Below are positions 12,869 through 24,619 of a stretch of 64,000 nt of DNA, piece by piece. This stretch comes from Opeltia flavorubescens. Taxonomy: Eukaryota; Ascomycota; Lecanoromycetes; Teloschistales; Teloschistaceae. How positions within the stretch are numbered: the stretch's first letter is position 1; the number at the start of each line of letters is the position of its first letter. The translations under genes were made by a program, and so were the position numbers. The notes below the pieces were generated by a model. That model made no database searches. It worked only from the letters and a program-made list of their open reading frames with translations, and was not told the DNA's origin. The stretch lies in the NCBI GenBank assembly GCA_000442125.1, contig KE546976.1, forward strand, positions 1,116,001 through 1,180,000, given 5' to 3'.

Positions 12869-15371
12869 TCATTTGACTTCATCATCTTCGTCAACATCAT
12901 CGTCAGACATTTCATCTTCCGTATCCAGAGTCGGGTCAATCGGCGGGATTGAGGAATCATCAGAATCATCATCAGCCAACCCTGCATCCGCCTTCCGGAG
13001 AACAGTCAGTTGTTCACTTCCAGGGCGTGTTTCTGCTGAGACTGGGTCGGGATTACCCGTCGGTGAAGGAACCAAGGGAGGAGGCGAGTCATCCTCGGTT
13101 GTAGACGGGACATAGATCTCGTCCCCATTATTACGCATCCGTTTACGTTGCGGTTCGCCACCTGGAGGCAATAGGTGTTCCGGCTCACTCGAAGCATTAG
13201 ATTTCTTGTCGCTAGGGCCCGAATCTCTTTCTCGTTTCGCAGGTAGTGCTAGAGATGGCGACTTCGATAATCGAGTTCCTGTCTCCGGCCTCCCAGTTTC
13301 CGTTCTACCTGGGTCGTTGACCTGTACGGTAGGTTCAGCGGAGCCCGTCGTGGACATGTCGGCGTCTTCAGCCATTATAGGATCCATGTTCTCTTCTCGA
13401 TCTTCGCTAGCATCAGCATCTTCGTTCAAACTATCATCTGATAAATTCGTCGAATTCTGCTGAAGGGGCGGTAGGCGTGGGCGGATCAGACATTCCGTGC
13501 TGTAGGAATCAGGAAAGTGCCTTGAGAGTAATGGTAAGAGACTGCTTTGATGCTTCCTTCCCTTTCGAGATGCGACATTGAGCACACTTGTTTGTATGAG
13601 AAGCTCGTTTTGAGCCAGTACAGCTGACCGATCGATCTTCGAACGGACAGAGAAAGGGAGAAACGCCGACGGCAGGTGTACCAAAGCCGCAGAAAGTAAT
13701 GACGCCGCCACATCCTGAAGGCTGCTCATATTTTCCGAGCTTGAAGAAGTATCGGGTCTTTGAAGGTACAAGTCTGCGTTCATCGTGTAGCTGTTGGAAG
13801 TCTTGCTTGGGTGGATGCTATAAACTTGTGTAGAACCTGTATCTGCTCGAGTATGGATTAGATCATCACAACACGTTCTGAGGCAGGCTGTCAAGGATGG
13901 GGCCAATGAGCGATGCACTCCAGATGTACAATGAGCCAATAGGCGAGGCAATATTTTATAGACTGCTTCTCGGATATTCATATGAGATTGCTCTTGCTCA
14001 AAGATATACAATACGGCTTCCATGAGTTGTTGATTAAATGATGCGGAGCATTCGTCAAGACGACACACAAGTCGCTCTGCTAGAGCTAATGTTGAGATGT
14101 GTAAACGAGGCAACCATGCCCATACAGCTTCGCGTTCATCGCGGCTAATTTCAGGTTTGACCGTAGTACCTGGATCGCCGGCCCTTGAGGCCCTCTCGGA
14201 AGGCGGTATAATTGAGAGGATCCGATCAATTAAACCAATAATCTTGGAGATTGGGATAGTAATGGGAACTGGAGTTGGACACTCTAGGAACGATTGTACT
14301 GTGAGTACCTGGCCATTTAGTCTTTCAAGTCCTGCATTAATTCCAGTCCAACCTGGCCAGTCCGATTCATCTTTCCTCGACTGATAGATTTCTCCATGGG
14401 AAGTGATATCCTGGCTGACTGATCCATTGCGAAGAATAGATTCGGACTCCTCTACAAATGCGCGAAAAACAACATTGACTGTGGATTGGCTTCCTTCCAC
14501 CAGCTGAGACAATGACCTCTCCCAATCTTGGCTTGAAGCTGTCGTAGGACCGCAGAAATTAAGTAAGACGAACAGATCACGAGCTTTGTGGGCAATGATT
14601 TCCGGACATGAGATCGGTATCCTCTGAGCCTCGGTGCTCTCCACTTGGAGTGTTGAAGGAGCAGCAGCGATCAACGGCCTGACCAATGTACGTATCTGAT
14701 CGACGAATGGCTTGAATATTTTGGGATGCTGGGGAATAAGTTTGCCGAACGCCCACAAGATAGTGGAAAGGAGAGAATCATGAGCAATGATATCCTGAGA
14801 AGACTTCAATTTGCTATCCTTTGATAGTCTAAGGCATGCTGTAATAAAGGGCGGTAGCGACGGTGTAGTCATCTCCCTGACCAAAGATTGGTTGCCATGG
14901 GAAAGAAGAAAGTATCGCGTCAGAGTTATGATACATAGTTTTTTGGTACTTGAAGGTTCTGGTCTCTGCGAAATGTCAGAGTCCAAGGAGACTGAGCAAA
15001 AGTTTGGATCAACCTACTCCAATGAGCCCAAGCAAGGCTCTGACCCAATGCCCAGAGTCTTGCAATAGACCCCAACCACCCACCTCAATCATGGCCTTGA
15101 CAAGTACAACAGCCGCCCATCGCGCTTCTCTATTTCCATCTTGTAGAAAGGTGGAGACCTGCGTCTTGAGTTTATGGGCGATAACCTCCCCTTCCGAATT
15201 ACGCTTCTTTTGGGGTGCTGAACCAATCTCGGCCAGAAGGGTTCCATTGGAGGAAATCGTAGAGGCCAGGAACGGCACCACCTGAGGTAGGTATGCTACC
15301 GGAGTAGAAGTAAGTCGTTGAGTTACTGACCGTAATGGGTACCATGCCGGAACCGTAGTCTCCGGTGCCAT
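12869..15371 (-). CDS. rix1: Pre-rRNA-processing protein RIX1
   Basis: Minus-strand exons 15371-15018 and 14965-12869, 52-bp intron in phase 0 with a CTGAC branch; 816 aa. RIX1 (PELP1 family) is the scaffold of the Rix1-Ipi1-Ipi3 complex that acts on late pre-60S particles in the nucleus. The N-terminal half has the family alpha-solenoid signature: WAAVVLVKAMIE, HWVRALLGLIG, KKLCIITLTRYF, REMTTPSLPPFITACL. The C-terminal third is disordered, with PAKRERD and RKRMRN basic stretches that may be nuclear signals, and ends in a strongly acidic tail (DDDSDDSS..DDDVDEDDEVK). Divergent from the Ypp1-like gene across 206 bp. Confidence 0.9.
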
Positions 15372-15577
15372 TGATGTGATTCAATGTCATGGAAAATTAA
15401 AAGTTTGTGAATGGTACAGCATCTTATCTAATCTAGCACTGTGCGGCTCTTTCCTGCGGGTTAAGCTTTCCACATTTTATGTATGACAGCTACGAAGGCT
15501 GCCAGCAACATTGAAAGCTCCAGCTCCTTTCTTTGAGTGGCTCCAGAATAAGACTGGGTCGGGTTAAAGATATCATT
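15372..15577. promoter_or_regulatory. Short divergent promoter between RIX1 and the Ypp1-like gene
   Basis: Only 206 bp separate the two start codons, so the two genes must share a compact bidirectional promoter. No specific factor site was assigned. Confidence 0.55.
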
Positions 15578-18500
15578 ATGCTGCACGTATGCTTTCCGTC
15601 TCAATGGCTCGGATTAACCATCTCAAGACTGACTTGCGGGATAGCACAAGGGAACAGACAAGCCCAGGCACTACCTTGACCTTCTCGACACGGCTCGCTG
15701 TAATGGAAATTGGTCTGAGCTACCGGAGTTATCTAGGAAGATTGGGAAATATCTGCCACAACGGAAATGTGAGTTGGACACGAATGCATCTGCTCGTTGA
15801 AGCTATGATGAAGACCAGCAATGACTGGAAGTGTAGGTCTACAACTCACAACGCAGGCCGAACATCAATTAGCAACTGCCTCTACCGGCCTGTCACATCT
15901 GATACCGCGTCTTCAATCCGCTTTTCAGGAAGCAACATCTCATCCGGAAGATGCCTTCCAAGCGCGGATATGTCTGGCTTGGCTTCATTGGACACTGAAC
16001 GAGCCCGAGCATGCTCTAAAGATCTTGCCAAACGATACTTCCAAGGCGTACAACGAACTGAGTCGTGGAGAAGGAGGCATTTCTGGCTGGTCAAGCATTT
16101 GCGCTATAAAAGGCGCGTACATACTAGGTGAGGACGCTCTGTGGGTGTTTCACATTTGTTGGCAATATTAAGTGCTCATAGGTGACTTACAGGAGAAAAT
16201 CGGGAACGTTGACAATGCTTTAACGACCTATGAATCTATACTCCCACATATTCAGAAGACACTTCCGACTGCTTGTACTGTTCTGGAATACTGTGTTTGG
16301 ACGGAGCAGCTGCTTGCGCGCCACTGCTTACTTTCAAACCAAATCATGAGAGCGGTAATCAACAAGAGAAGGGAACCTCATGTGATCAATACCTACCTAT
16401 CACCTTTTCGCGCTTGGTCAGACCTTTGGACAAGGACTTCGAATGCCCGAAGCTCTGGCGGATATTTTCAGTCAGCCAAGTACCGGTCTGTTCCAAGACG
16501 GCGCGTATGGCAGATTTACTATGATACACTCTCATTCATCCTCCAGAAGGGAATGACCTATACAATTACAGCCGAAGGATCATCAACGTCTGCAGATGAA
16601 ATATCCGCTGAAAATGTGAGGGCTTTGGAAAATCCGAGATTACTGCAGAGCATTGAGATACGGAAAGTGGAAGGCACCTATGAAGAAATTCTGTTACGCG
16701 AAGTACCTTTTCCCAAAGCTAATGAAGTCAATGTTGAAGTCGAAAAGTGGGCTGATCAGGTCATGGACAATTGGCGGACCGTCATGAGTCCATCATGGCT
16801 GCACGAAGACATTGGAAGAGGGGGTAAAGAATCTGCGACTCGACGTACTCTTGCGGTATGTCGCTTCGAAAATCCTAAGATCATGCTCCATAGCCCTGAA
16901 GGAGACTGACATCATCTGCGACAGATGCTCTATCGCGCTGCTTCGCGTACATTCCACTCGACTAGGGTCCTACGCCATCTCTTCACCCTACACACTGCGT
17001 TGGCTGAGTTTGACCTCGCTGCAAAAGCCCTGGACACTTATGTTGAGCTCGCCAGTAAAGGCAAAGCTCGGGTAGAGAAATCAGGCCAAAGCGAAAGTGG
17101 ACTTGATGAGGAGGCAGTTGTGCTCAGAACCGCTTCCGCAGGGATCCAAATGCTTTGCGTTTATGGTCGAAGAAAGGAGATTGAACGGGCACAAGAGATC
17201 GCTGCCATACTGGAAAGATGGCTGGAACAGAAACGGTCTTCGTCAGATCCGATAGCAAGTGCTGATGATAACCGAGTCGATCTTAGGGAAAAACAGAGCC
17301 ATTCAAGTTCTTCTGTACCTCGAGAGGTTCTCGCCATTGCCCACCGTTCCTTGGGTTTGTGCTACGCACACTGGGCTCGCCTTACTTACGAAACATCCTC
17401 TCGCCCGGATCTGCAGGACAAAGCTATTTCAAATTTTCGCATGGCATTGAAACATGTCCCTCCTGGTGTAGATTGCGCTGATATTCAATACGCGCTGGCA
17501 TTGGTCCTCGCTGAGTCTCGAGATGTTGATGAGGCCCTTTGCTTCGCAAAGCAGGCTATATCATATTGTACTCAGGAGGATGGAGAAACCATTCCGCTGT
17601 CAGACGGCACAAGTTTACAACAAAGTCGAAATAGAAGAGTGCTGTCTAAGGCCTGGCATCTACTAGCCTTCCTACTGAGCGCCAGACAGGATTTTACGAC
17701 GGCAATGACTTCATGTGAGGCAGCGTGCGAGCTTTACAGTGACCTTTTAGAAAGTGGGGATCACCGTAAAAAATTGGAAGTTCTCGCACTTGCCGAAAGA
17801 AATGGTATCATGGAACTAAAGATGTCGCAAATAACTCTCTCGGGTATCCTCAACGGCCCGGAAGAGGCCGTCAATGCTTCTAGTGAGCTTTTGACTCTCT
17901 ACAAGCAGCTTTTCGTTGATGGCAAGAGCCCTGGCACTCAAGCTCCGATTATTGAGGTCTCCTCGCCCGATGGCACTGCTTTTCCACCAAGGACTTCAAA
18001 TGGTACAATAAAGAGTTCCCGACGGAGCTTGTTGGGAAGGTCAAAAGAGGCGGTTGGAACTTTTCCACGTATCGGGCATCATTCGAGCCGTGTCCCCGTT
18101 ACAGAGGAGAATTCACAAGGAATCTCTAAGGATGCTGAACCATCCTTAATCTTTGACGGGTCAACGGTCGACAGGAAGTATCAGCCACCCCATCATCTTG
18201 CCCGTCAGGAGTCCAAAAAGCTACATAAAAGGCATAGCCGGAAAAGCATGGCTAGTGATCATCGAAACAGAAGATCAAGTCCCAATAAATCTTCTTTAGC
18301 CGATGGATCAGAAGACTCTGCTCAGGCGAAATCTCCATATGTTGCCAGTCTAAAGAGGTCATCGCTAGAAGCGTCACAGCGTGAGCCTAACGTTGGTGAA
18401 TTTATATCTGATGGACCTTCGGACCGGAAGACTGCTGAAAACCGGATTGGAGACCCTTCAAAATCACAACGAACCACATCTAAAACTATGGTCCAAAAGA

Positions 18501-19345
18501 ATCAGGATCTGGCACCCGAGTCAGAAAAGCCGCCTTTGTCAGAACCCTTAAAGACGTCACCAGCCTCAACATATCAAATCTTTTCTCTACCAGACCCAAT
18601 ATACTCCGAGAAGGACTTCAATCGCCATGCACTAACCTTACTTGTTCGAGTATGGCTTTTGATCGCTCAGCTCTATTGTGACGCTGGTATGCTAGTCGAT
18701 GCCCAAGGCGCAGTGCGGGAAGCTCGACGCCAAGTGCAATTGATTGAAGCTGCTGTGGTTGCTATTGAATCGAGCGAGCAGGCACTGTCCTTACCAGACT
18801 GGCGAGACGTCAAGTCTGTGGCAGAAATATGGGCCGATGTACTTGCTGAAGAGGCGGGTTTGCACATTCAGCTTGGCAATAAAAATGCTGCGAGCGAAGC
18901 TTACGAGAAAGCACTTGATTGGTTCCCAGATCACAACGCTGCTACCGTGGGCCTGTCGAATATACTTCTTGATTGTTATGATCAACATGATCCTATGAAC
19001 AAGTTATCAACAACACCAAATTCTTCATCAACATCCAAGCCTATCCTTGCAAGTCTACCTAAAGATAAAGTTCCGGAAAACTCAATGGACCAGCCGGGCG
19101 ACTCCAAGATTGACGAGTCACCAGCATTGTTGTCTCGTCTCGCGGCTCGTGATAGAGCGTACGGTCTCTTGTCGATGCTCACCAAGAGTGGAAGAGGTTG
19201 GGATGACAGCGAGGCTTGGAGTGCTTTGGCTAGGGTTCATGAGCAAAGTGGACAGATAGACAAAGCAAAGGAGGCGTTATGGTGGGTTGTAGAATTGGAA
19301 GATACCAGGCCACTCAGAGACTGGANCTGCATTGGAGGCTTCTAA
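15578..19345 (+). CDS. Ypp1/TTC7-like tetratricopeptide protein (fungal filamentation protein type)
   Basis: Five exons: 15578-15586, 15645-15768, 15837-16127, 16182-16855, 16925-19345; all phases close and give 1172 aa. The first coding exon is nine bases (Met-Leu-His), forced by an in-frame stop just before exon 2 and a good CTGAC/AG acceptor. Ypp1/TTC7 proteins are cargo of the plasma-membrane PI4-kinase complex (Stt4-Efr3-Ypp1). The family text is clear: YLDLLDTARCNGNWSELPEL, FQARICLAWLHWTLNE, RAASRTFHSTRVLRHLFTL, and C-terminal TPRs including AYEKALDWFPDH and KEALWWVVELEDTRPLRDW. A serine-rich disordered linker (residues ~720-910) separates the two TPR blocks. Base 19326 is an N in the sixth codon from the end, so one C-terminal residue is unknown and a small assembly error near the stop is possible. 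Confidence 0.87.
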
Positions 19346-19801
19346 ATCTGTAGGCTGTATTATAAATGGTTTCAAAAGACCACAGGATCAAGCAAATGCC
19401 ATCGCCATTAACACCAGTCACAGATTACTAAAGAGATTAGCAAGAATACACTCACTATTTTCAAGCTGTTCAAGCGCTAGAATATTGAGAGGACAAAGTG
19501 TGACAGAGTATGTCCATTAATATACATGTAATTATACCTTCCCTGATAATAATTATTGATTCATGGTGGAATCTGCACCTCTGCCCTGTTCACAGCTTTG
19601 AACAGAAGGAAATGTCCTGGAAAAGCTTAGTGCTGGGCGGACTTCGGGAAAAACCTTCTGCGCTAAGCCTAAGCGGTATGAAGAACTTCCCGTCAATTCA
19701 CAAGGTCAGACAGCGAGGAGAATTGATTTGGAGGGCCTCTTTGGCAAGGTTTGACTTAGGTTACAAATTGCCCATTGACCCACCAAATTGAGGTTGGAAG
19801 A
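19346..19801. other. Intergenic region before RPA49
   Basis: A 456-bp spacer between two plus-strand genes, holding the Ypp1-like 3' UTR and the RPA49 promoter. I see no further gene. Confidence 0.5.
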
Positions 19802-21307
19802 ATGTCCGAGAAGAAGAGGAAGTGGACAAGCCATGAGGGAAACGAACGACCGTTGAAGAAGAAAGTTGTACAACAAGAGCCTTCCACAGTGGTGAACGTA
19901 TCTGTGCTGCCAGAAGAAGATGAGTGGGCGCCAGTTGTAGGTATGCTCGTATGTGGATTCATCCTCGCTCCAAAATTCTACTCTGATTTTTTAAGTCAGT
20001 GCATACGTTGCTAACTTTCAATGGCCAGCATCTACACCTGGACTGTCATTCCCTTCAGACCTTCCCTTGAAGACTTACAAGAGGCGCCGGAACGATGGAG
20101 TGTCAAGTACTGGGAGAAGCCACATCACGAGCTCTGAACATCTACTGCAAACATTGGCACATCCAAAAGTTGACTATACAGCTCGGGAGGAAAGAGGTGG
20201 ACCAGACAACTTACTCAGTCACTATCTCGGCGTGTACGATCCTGAGTCCGGTCAATTGCAGCTTGTCCGCGCTCGCAAGCTGGTACTGAGAAGCAAAGTA
20301 CGCCCAGTCGCAAGTACCGAAGATATAGCTGCAAAGCCTGAGAATGTGAGAACTCCCTATCTGTCGGCCGTTTTCATTGCAAGGATTTACACTGACGTCG
20401 CCAGCAGGGCCTCTCCGCACGCAACACCCTCGGCCTCACTTTTGGCACCAAGAAATCCCAGAAAGCCATAGAAGCACTCACCAAGAATGCGATATCCCCT
20501 TCTAAATCAAGCCGTTTGACTGCAGGCCAAACAAAATCCACCCTCGACCCTATTGCCTCAGCAGTCGTCTCTTCCATGGCCGCCACAACGTCCATGCCCA
20601 CACGTGAAGAGCTCCAAGCCGCAGTCGATGAATCCAAACCCCGACCACGGCCAAATCTCGATGCCGAAATCCCAGCAGATGTCTACCCAGTTGAGAAACT
20701 AGTCGGTCGGGAAGTGCTGAGGCAAATGACAACTAAAGGATGGCAAGACGCCGTCGAAGCCGGAGAAGAAATCCTCACCAAAAGCCGCTTCGTGAGCCAC
20801 CGCATCCAAACCCTTGTTTCCAGTAACGATGTCCGCAAATTGAAAACGCTCAAATACCTTCTCCTGCTCCTGGAATGGTACAATGTGCTCCCCGCTTCTG
20901 GCAAGCTCGGCGCCCGCAGTGTCCCTAAACCCGAGCATATGTATGCTAAACTCGAGGGCTGGTCTTCTTTCCTTGTCGATGGCGTTACGACTCGTTTCAC
21001 CGAACAAGGAGGCCGTACGGTCACGAGATGGCATCTGGACAATTTGATCACGCATATTTGCGCTTTGGCGGTTACAGTTGATGGGTTTACGACGGATGTG
21101 TATGACTTGCAGCAGGATTTGAAGCTGGAGATGAAGGATATGAGGAAGTATTATCGGGAAATTGGATGTCAGGCGAGTCCGCCGACGGAGGCGGAGATGA
21201 GGAAGATGGGGATTGGGAAGGCGGAGGGGAAGGGGAGGGTGATGGCGAGGTTGAAGTTGCCGCTGGAATTTCCCAAGATGAGGGTTATGAGGGCGAAGAG
21301 GAGGTAA
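19802..21307 (+). CDS. RPA49: DNA-directed RNA polymerase I subunit A49
   Basis: Exons 19802-19940, 20029-20345 and 20408-21307 (introns 88 and 62 bp, CTAAC and CTGAC branches) give 451 aa. A49 pairs with A34.5 to form the TFIIF-like module of RNA polymerase I and helps initiation and elongation on rDNA in the nucleolus. Recognisable text: EEDEWAPVVASTPGLSFPS at the N-terminus, HPKVDYTAREE and HYLGVYDPESGQLQLV in the dimerisation domain, LGLTFGTKKSQKAIE, then the tandem winged-helix C-terminal half with VYPVEKLVGREVL and LLEWYNVLPASGK. The N-terminus has a KKRKW / RPLKKKV nuclear-type signal. Converges on the MBOAT gene with 228 bp between stops. Confidence 0.92.
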
Positions 21308-21535
21308 TGGGCTGTCTCTGTGGGAGTAGATGTAGAGGAGGTGGAAACTGGCTTTGGCTGATTTGTACGCGAACGCATGGGATACCTGAAGATGTCCCTC
21401 TGTACCTAGCGTGAAAGGAGCTGGCGTAGTTGCTCCTAGATACCTGGGCTGAAGCTAGAAATACCCAAGATAATCTCCCTAAAGAACTGAACGCTGGAAA
21501 TTCCGTGCATATTGCGATAAGAGAACGATGTGCTT

Positions 21536-23155
21536 TTATCCACCCAAAAACACCAGCCCACTTCTCCACCATCTAGTCCCCGAATACCATCTCACCCACT
21601 CTCCACCCCATCGCCACCACCCTTCTCCCCTCAGTCCCCTCACCAGGCTTACCGGCAACGGTTCATACAACCAAATCCCAGCAGCTGCAAAGTCATCCGC
21701 CACCAGCGGGCCTGTCAACACACACCACCCCACAACAACCATCACGTTCCCCACCCTCCTCATCCATACCGGAATCGCCTCCCTATACCCTTCCTTCCGC
21801 AACCACATCGACAGCGCCCGTTGCGCTAAAATCCCCACCGGCTGCACAGCGAAAAACGCAAAGGAATTCCTCATCGGATGCGTATTGCCCATGACGGTGT
21901 ACGAAGCACATGCATGCAGAAAACCACTGCACCAGAACGCCACCGTCACACGCACCGCAGCCCCGGCGGTAGATTTCTTCGGGAGATGTAAGCAAGTGCC
22001 ACCGATGAATTCCCCAGCGGATTCAAACGCGTAGCGAAACAGTTGGTGCCACCATCCGCCCCATAGGCCTGCGAGACCTTTGTCTGCGATTGCGGACATG
22101 GGCCCGAAGGATGGTGGGTAGAGCCATGGTGAGGCGTGAGGGCCTAGGATGCGGGGACCGAGGAGACAGGCTAGGCCGAGGGGGGCGAGGAGGAAGATGT
22201 TGAGGAGGGAGGTGTAGGTGAAGAGGAGGGAGAGGATGAGGCGGGAGGAGCGGGGGTAGGGGAATGGGGAGGGGGTTGAGGGGAGGTGGGAGAGGAAGTA
22301 AGGGTCTTGGGCTGTGAGTGCTTTTAGGGTGTCGAGGGCTAGGGAATTGAGGATGAAGGAGGGGAGATTTTGTGTTAGGAGTTGTCGGCGTGTGGGGTAG
22401 GATGAGGAATGGAGGGATGGTGGCGGGGATGGGGAGGTCAGGGATTCGCGGATGTGAGTGGGTGGGGGAAATGTGCCGGGAGCCTGGTGTGTCCAGCGGA
22501 GGCCACGGAAGTTTGTGACGAGGTCGAGGATGAAGTCCAGGCGATGAGAGAGGTTGGTAGGGAGAGATTGCCAGATATAGGTTTGAAAGGGAGAGGAAAC
22601 GGGATCTTGGGCGGAGGAGATCTCGGGGTAGTCGATTTCTGGGGAAGTAGTGGTGTCGAGGGTAATTTGTGGGGATTCTGCCATCGGATGCAGAGACTTA
22701 AGTCCGTCTTTAGTTGAGCCATCTAGAGCAGATGTTTCGCCTTGAAAGTTCTCCACGAGCACGTCGTCCTTGGAGGCGAGAATTTCGGGTCGTTCTTGCC
22801 TTTCGATTCGCTTGTAATCGTTCCGCCCGTCGGTGAAGATGAGGAATGTAGCAGACCAGAGGATCGTCCATGAATTGAGTAAGCCTATGCCATAGCCGAC
22901 GGTCACTGCTGGACTTTGGCAATCGAGAATGGCGGTGACGGAGAAATAAAGGATGAGTAAAAAGATAGGGTATCTAGCTAGATGGACGATGGGAGATTGA
23001 GTAGGAGGTAGAAGAAGGTATATCGTCAATATATAAGGTCCTAGAGCATTGTATGGCCAAACGAACGGGTGATGTTCTCCAGTATGAATAGCAGCATGGT
23101 AATCCGTGGAGATTTTACCTAGTACCTCGCGAGCACTGGCTGTGGAGTTTTCCAT
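21536..23155 (-). CDS. Wax-synthase/MBOAT-type acyltransferase, multi-pass membrane protein
   Basis: Single-exon gene, 539 aa. The C-terminal half has the wax synthase-domain pattern: GLWGGWWHQLFRYAF near residue 365, then FWCSGFLHACASY near 415, whose histidine is the likely catalytic residue. Hydrophobic segments occur near residues 37-55, 62-85, 90-112, 310-340 and several times after 400, consistent with an ER membrane acyltransferase. In fungi this family includes Tri7-like O-acetyltransferases of toxin clusters and enzymes of unknown substrate; no biosynthetic backbone gene is nearby, so the substrate cannot be inferred. The central loop (residues ~115-290) is long and disordered. Confidence 0.82.
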   Translation of the reverse strand: MENSTASAREVLGKISTDYHAAIHTGEHHPFVWPYNALGPYILTIYLLLPPTQSPIVHLARYPIFLLILYFSVTAILDCQSPAVTVGYGIGLLNSWTILWSATFLIFTDGRNDYKRIERQERPEILASKDDVLVENFQGETSALDGSTKDGLKSLHPMAESPQITLDTTTSPEIDYPEISSAQDPVSSPFQTYIWQSLPTNLSHRLDFILDLVTNFRGLRWTHQAPGTFPPPTHIRESLTSPSPPPSLHSSSYPTRRQLLTQNLPSFILNSLALDTLKALTAQDPYFLSHLPSTPSPFPYPRSSRLILSLLFTYTSLLNIFLLAPLGLACLLGPRILGPHASPWLYPPSFGPMSAIADKGLAGLWGGWWHQLFRYAFESAGEFIGGTCLHLPKKSTAGAAVRVTVAFWCSGFLHACASYTVMGNTHPMRNSFAFFAVQPVGILAQRALSMWLRKEGYREAIPVWMRRVGNVMVVVGWCVLTGPLVADDFAAAGIWLYEPLPVSLVRGLRGEGWWRWGGEWVRWYSGTRWWRSGLVFLGG

Positions 23156-23246
23156 TCAGACGACTTCGAGCTAAAACGATACTCTGTCATGCGGAGGATA
23201 TAGCATGGAGTCAATACAGCTACCCAATGGCTTCGACCTTTAGGAA

Positions 23247-23435
23247 TCAGTCAGTCTCATCATCATCATCGTCCTGGCTCATAACCCTTGCCCAAATGAG
23301 GCTACAGGCATGGAAAGCACGTGTTATCAAGCGCGATTGCCGCCTTTCACTTTGATGTAACTGTACTTTGTTCTTGATAAAGAACACTATGTTCTCCCAT
23401 GGTGGTGAAAGTAGGTTCATCATAACGCCAACCAA
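23247..23435 (-). CDS. Possible small protein, 62 aa
   Basis: A short minus-strand frame upstream of the MBOAT gene. It starts MVGVMMNLLSPPWENIVFF, has a basic amphipathic middle (KNKVQLHQSERRQSR) and ends in an acidic run (QDDDDDETD). The composition looks protein-like, but I know no homologue. It may instead be a chance frame in the MBOAT promoter. Confidence 0.3.
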   Translation of the reverse strand: MVGVMMNLLSPPWENIVFFIKNKVQLHQSERRQSRLITRAFHACSLIWARVMSQDDDDDETD

Positions 23436-24619
23436 AGAACCGAACTGTGAACATCGTATCTGAGCTCAGCTCTGCGCTTATTGACCGCTTTGAGCTTGCA
23501 TCATCTCACATTGGTGCTTTCACTTACCTGTCAAACAGGTGTTCTGCTTCAAATTTGTTTGTAGCCACGTCATTTCTAGCCATGAGGATCTTTAAGAAAT
23601 GGAGCCTTGACTTTTGCTTGCCCATTTTGTATTCCATCCCTCCATGTATCTGGCGGTCGCGAGATCGGTAGGCTACTTCAATGTCAGTCTGTACGATACA
23701 ACAATAGGCTGAGGGTTGGCCCTCCCTCAGTCCTTTGCAATGCCTCGTTTTATGTAAACTCCTCCTCTTATTGTAAATTTCATCTTTCCTTTCATGTCGG
23801 AAACTTTTTCGCGTCAGGTTCGTTGTGTCCATACCTACCTCAATGAGTCCACTCGCCCCATTGAGGTGGCCAAACAGAGTGCAGACGGAAAAACATCCTT
23901 ATCATAGTCCACGATTGACAATGCGATACATATTATATATCTCATTGTGAGATCTCGCCTGTTTAGGATTCTTTCATACCCCAGAAATTGACAACGAAAA
24001 AACCGATATGCAATGAATCTTTTCCCTTGCCCGGAGCCGCTTTCAACAGACCAAAGTGCGGTTTCAATCCCTCCACTACAGTATAAATTACATTGCTCAC
24101 GAAATCGGTGTTTCAAAGCTCACCGGTCATCGGTAGCTGAATGAGATAAAGCAGAATAAAAGGACCCACCGACTTACCCGTCGAGTTGTCGATGCTCTCA
24201 ATTGTCACACACCTCTCGCGGATGCAACTATATATCTGGTCAGCCTTTCATTTATCTTGCTCGAACGACAATGACCTGACAGGCAGGGTTTATACTATCT
24301 AACCTTTCAGCAATTGTCCCTGTGCGCAGCCTTTGAAAAGTGATGCTTCAACGACTCTTCCGATATCAGATCCGCTCTCGCTTCAAGATAAGCAGTATGC
24401 ATATTCGCTTGTGAGTTCATCACAAATTTTGTTTATTTACTCCCCTCACGAGAAAGACTTTACTAGCGTCACAACTTCAGAGTATAAATCCTTCTCCGTT
24501 AACTTCACTGCTCTTTCAACCTCCACTGCACCTGTCCAGTGCTATTTTACCCTCTTGTCTCTTATATCAAATATCAAATTATCTCCAACTCCGACGCACT
24601 TCATCTATCACATTCTGCA
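23436..24619. other. Intergenic region before paralogue A
   Basis: About 1.2 kb with no recognised gene. The last 300 bp are pyrimidine-rich and probably form the promoter and leader of the next gene. It marks the border between the housekeeping block and the accessory block. Confidence 0.45.

Noticed and set aside
21528-22034. Plus-strand frame rich in His, Pro and Ser over the MBOAT gene
   Set aside because: Antisense shadow of a clear MBOAT/wax-synthase coding region; low-complexity composition.
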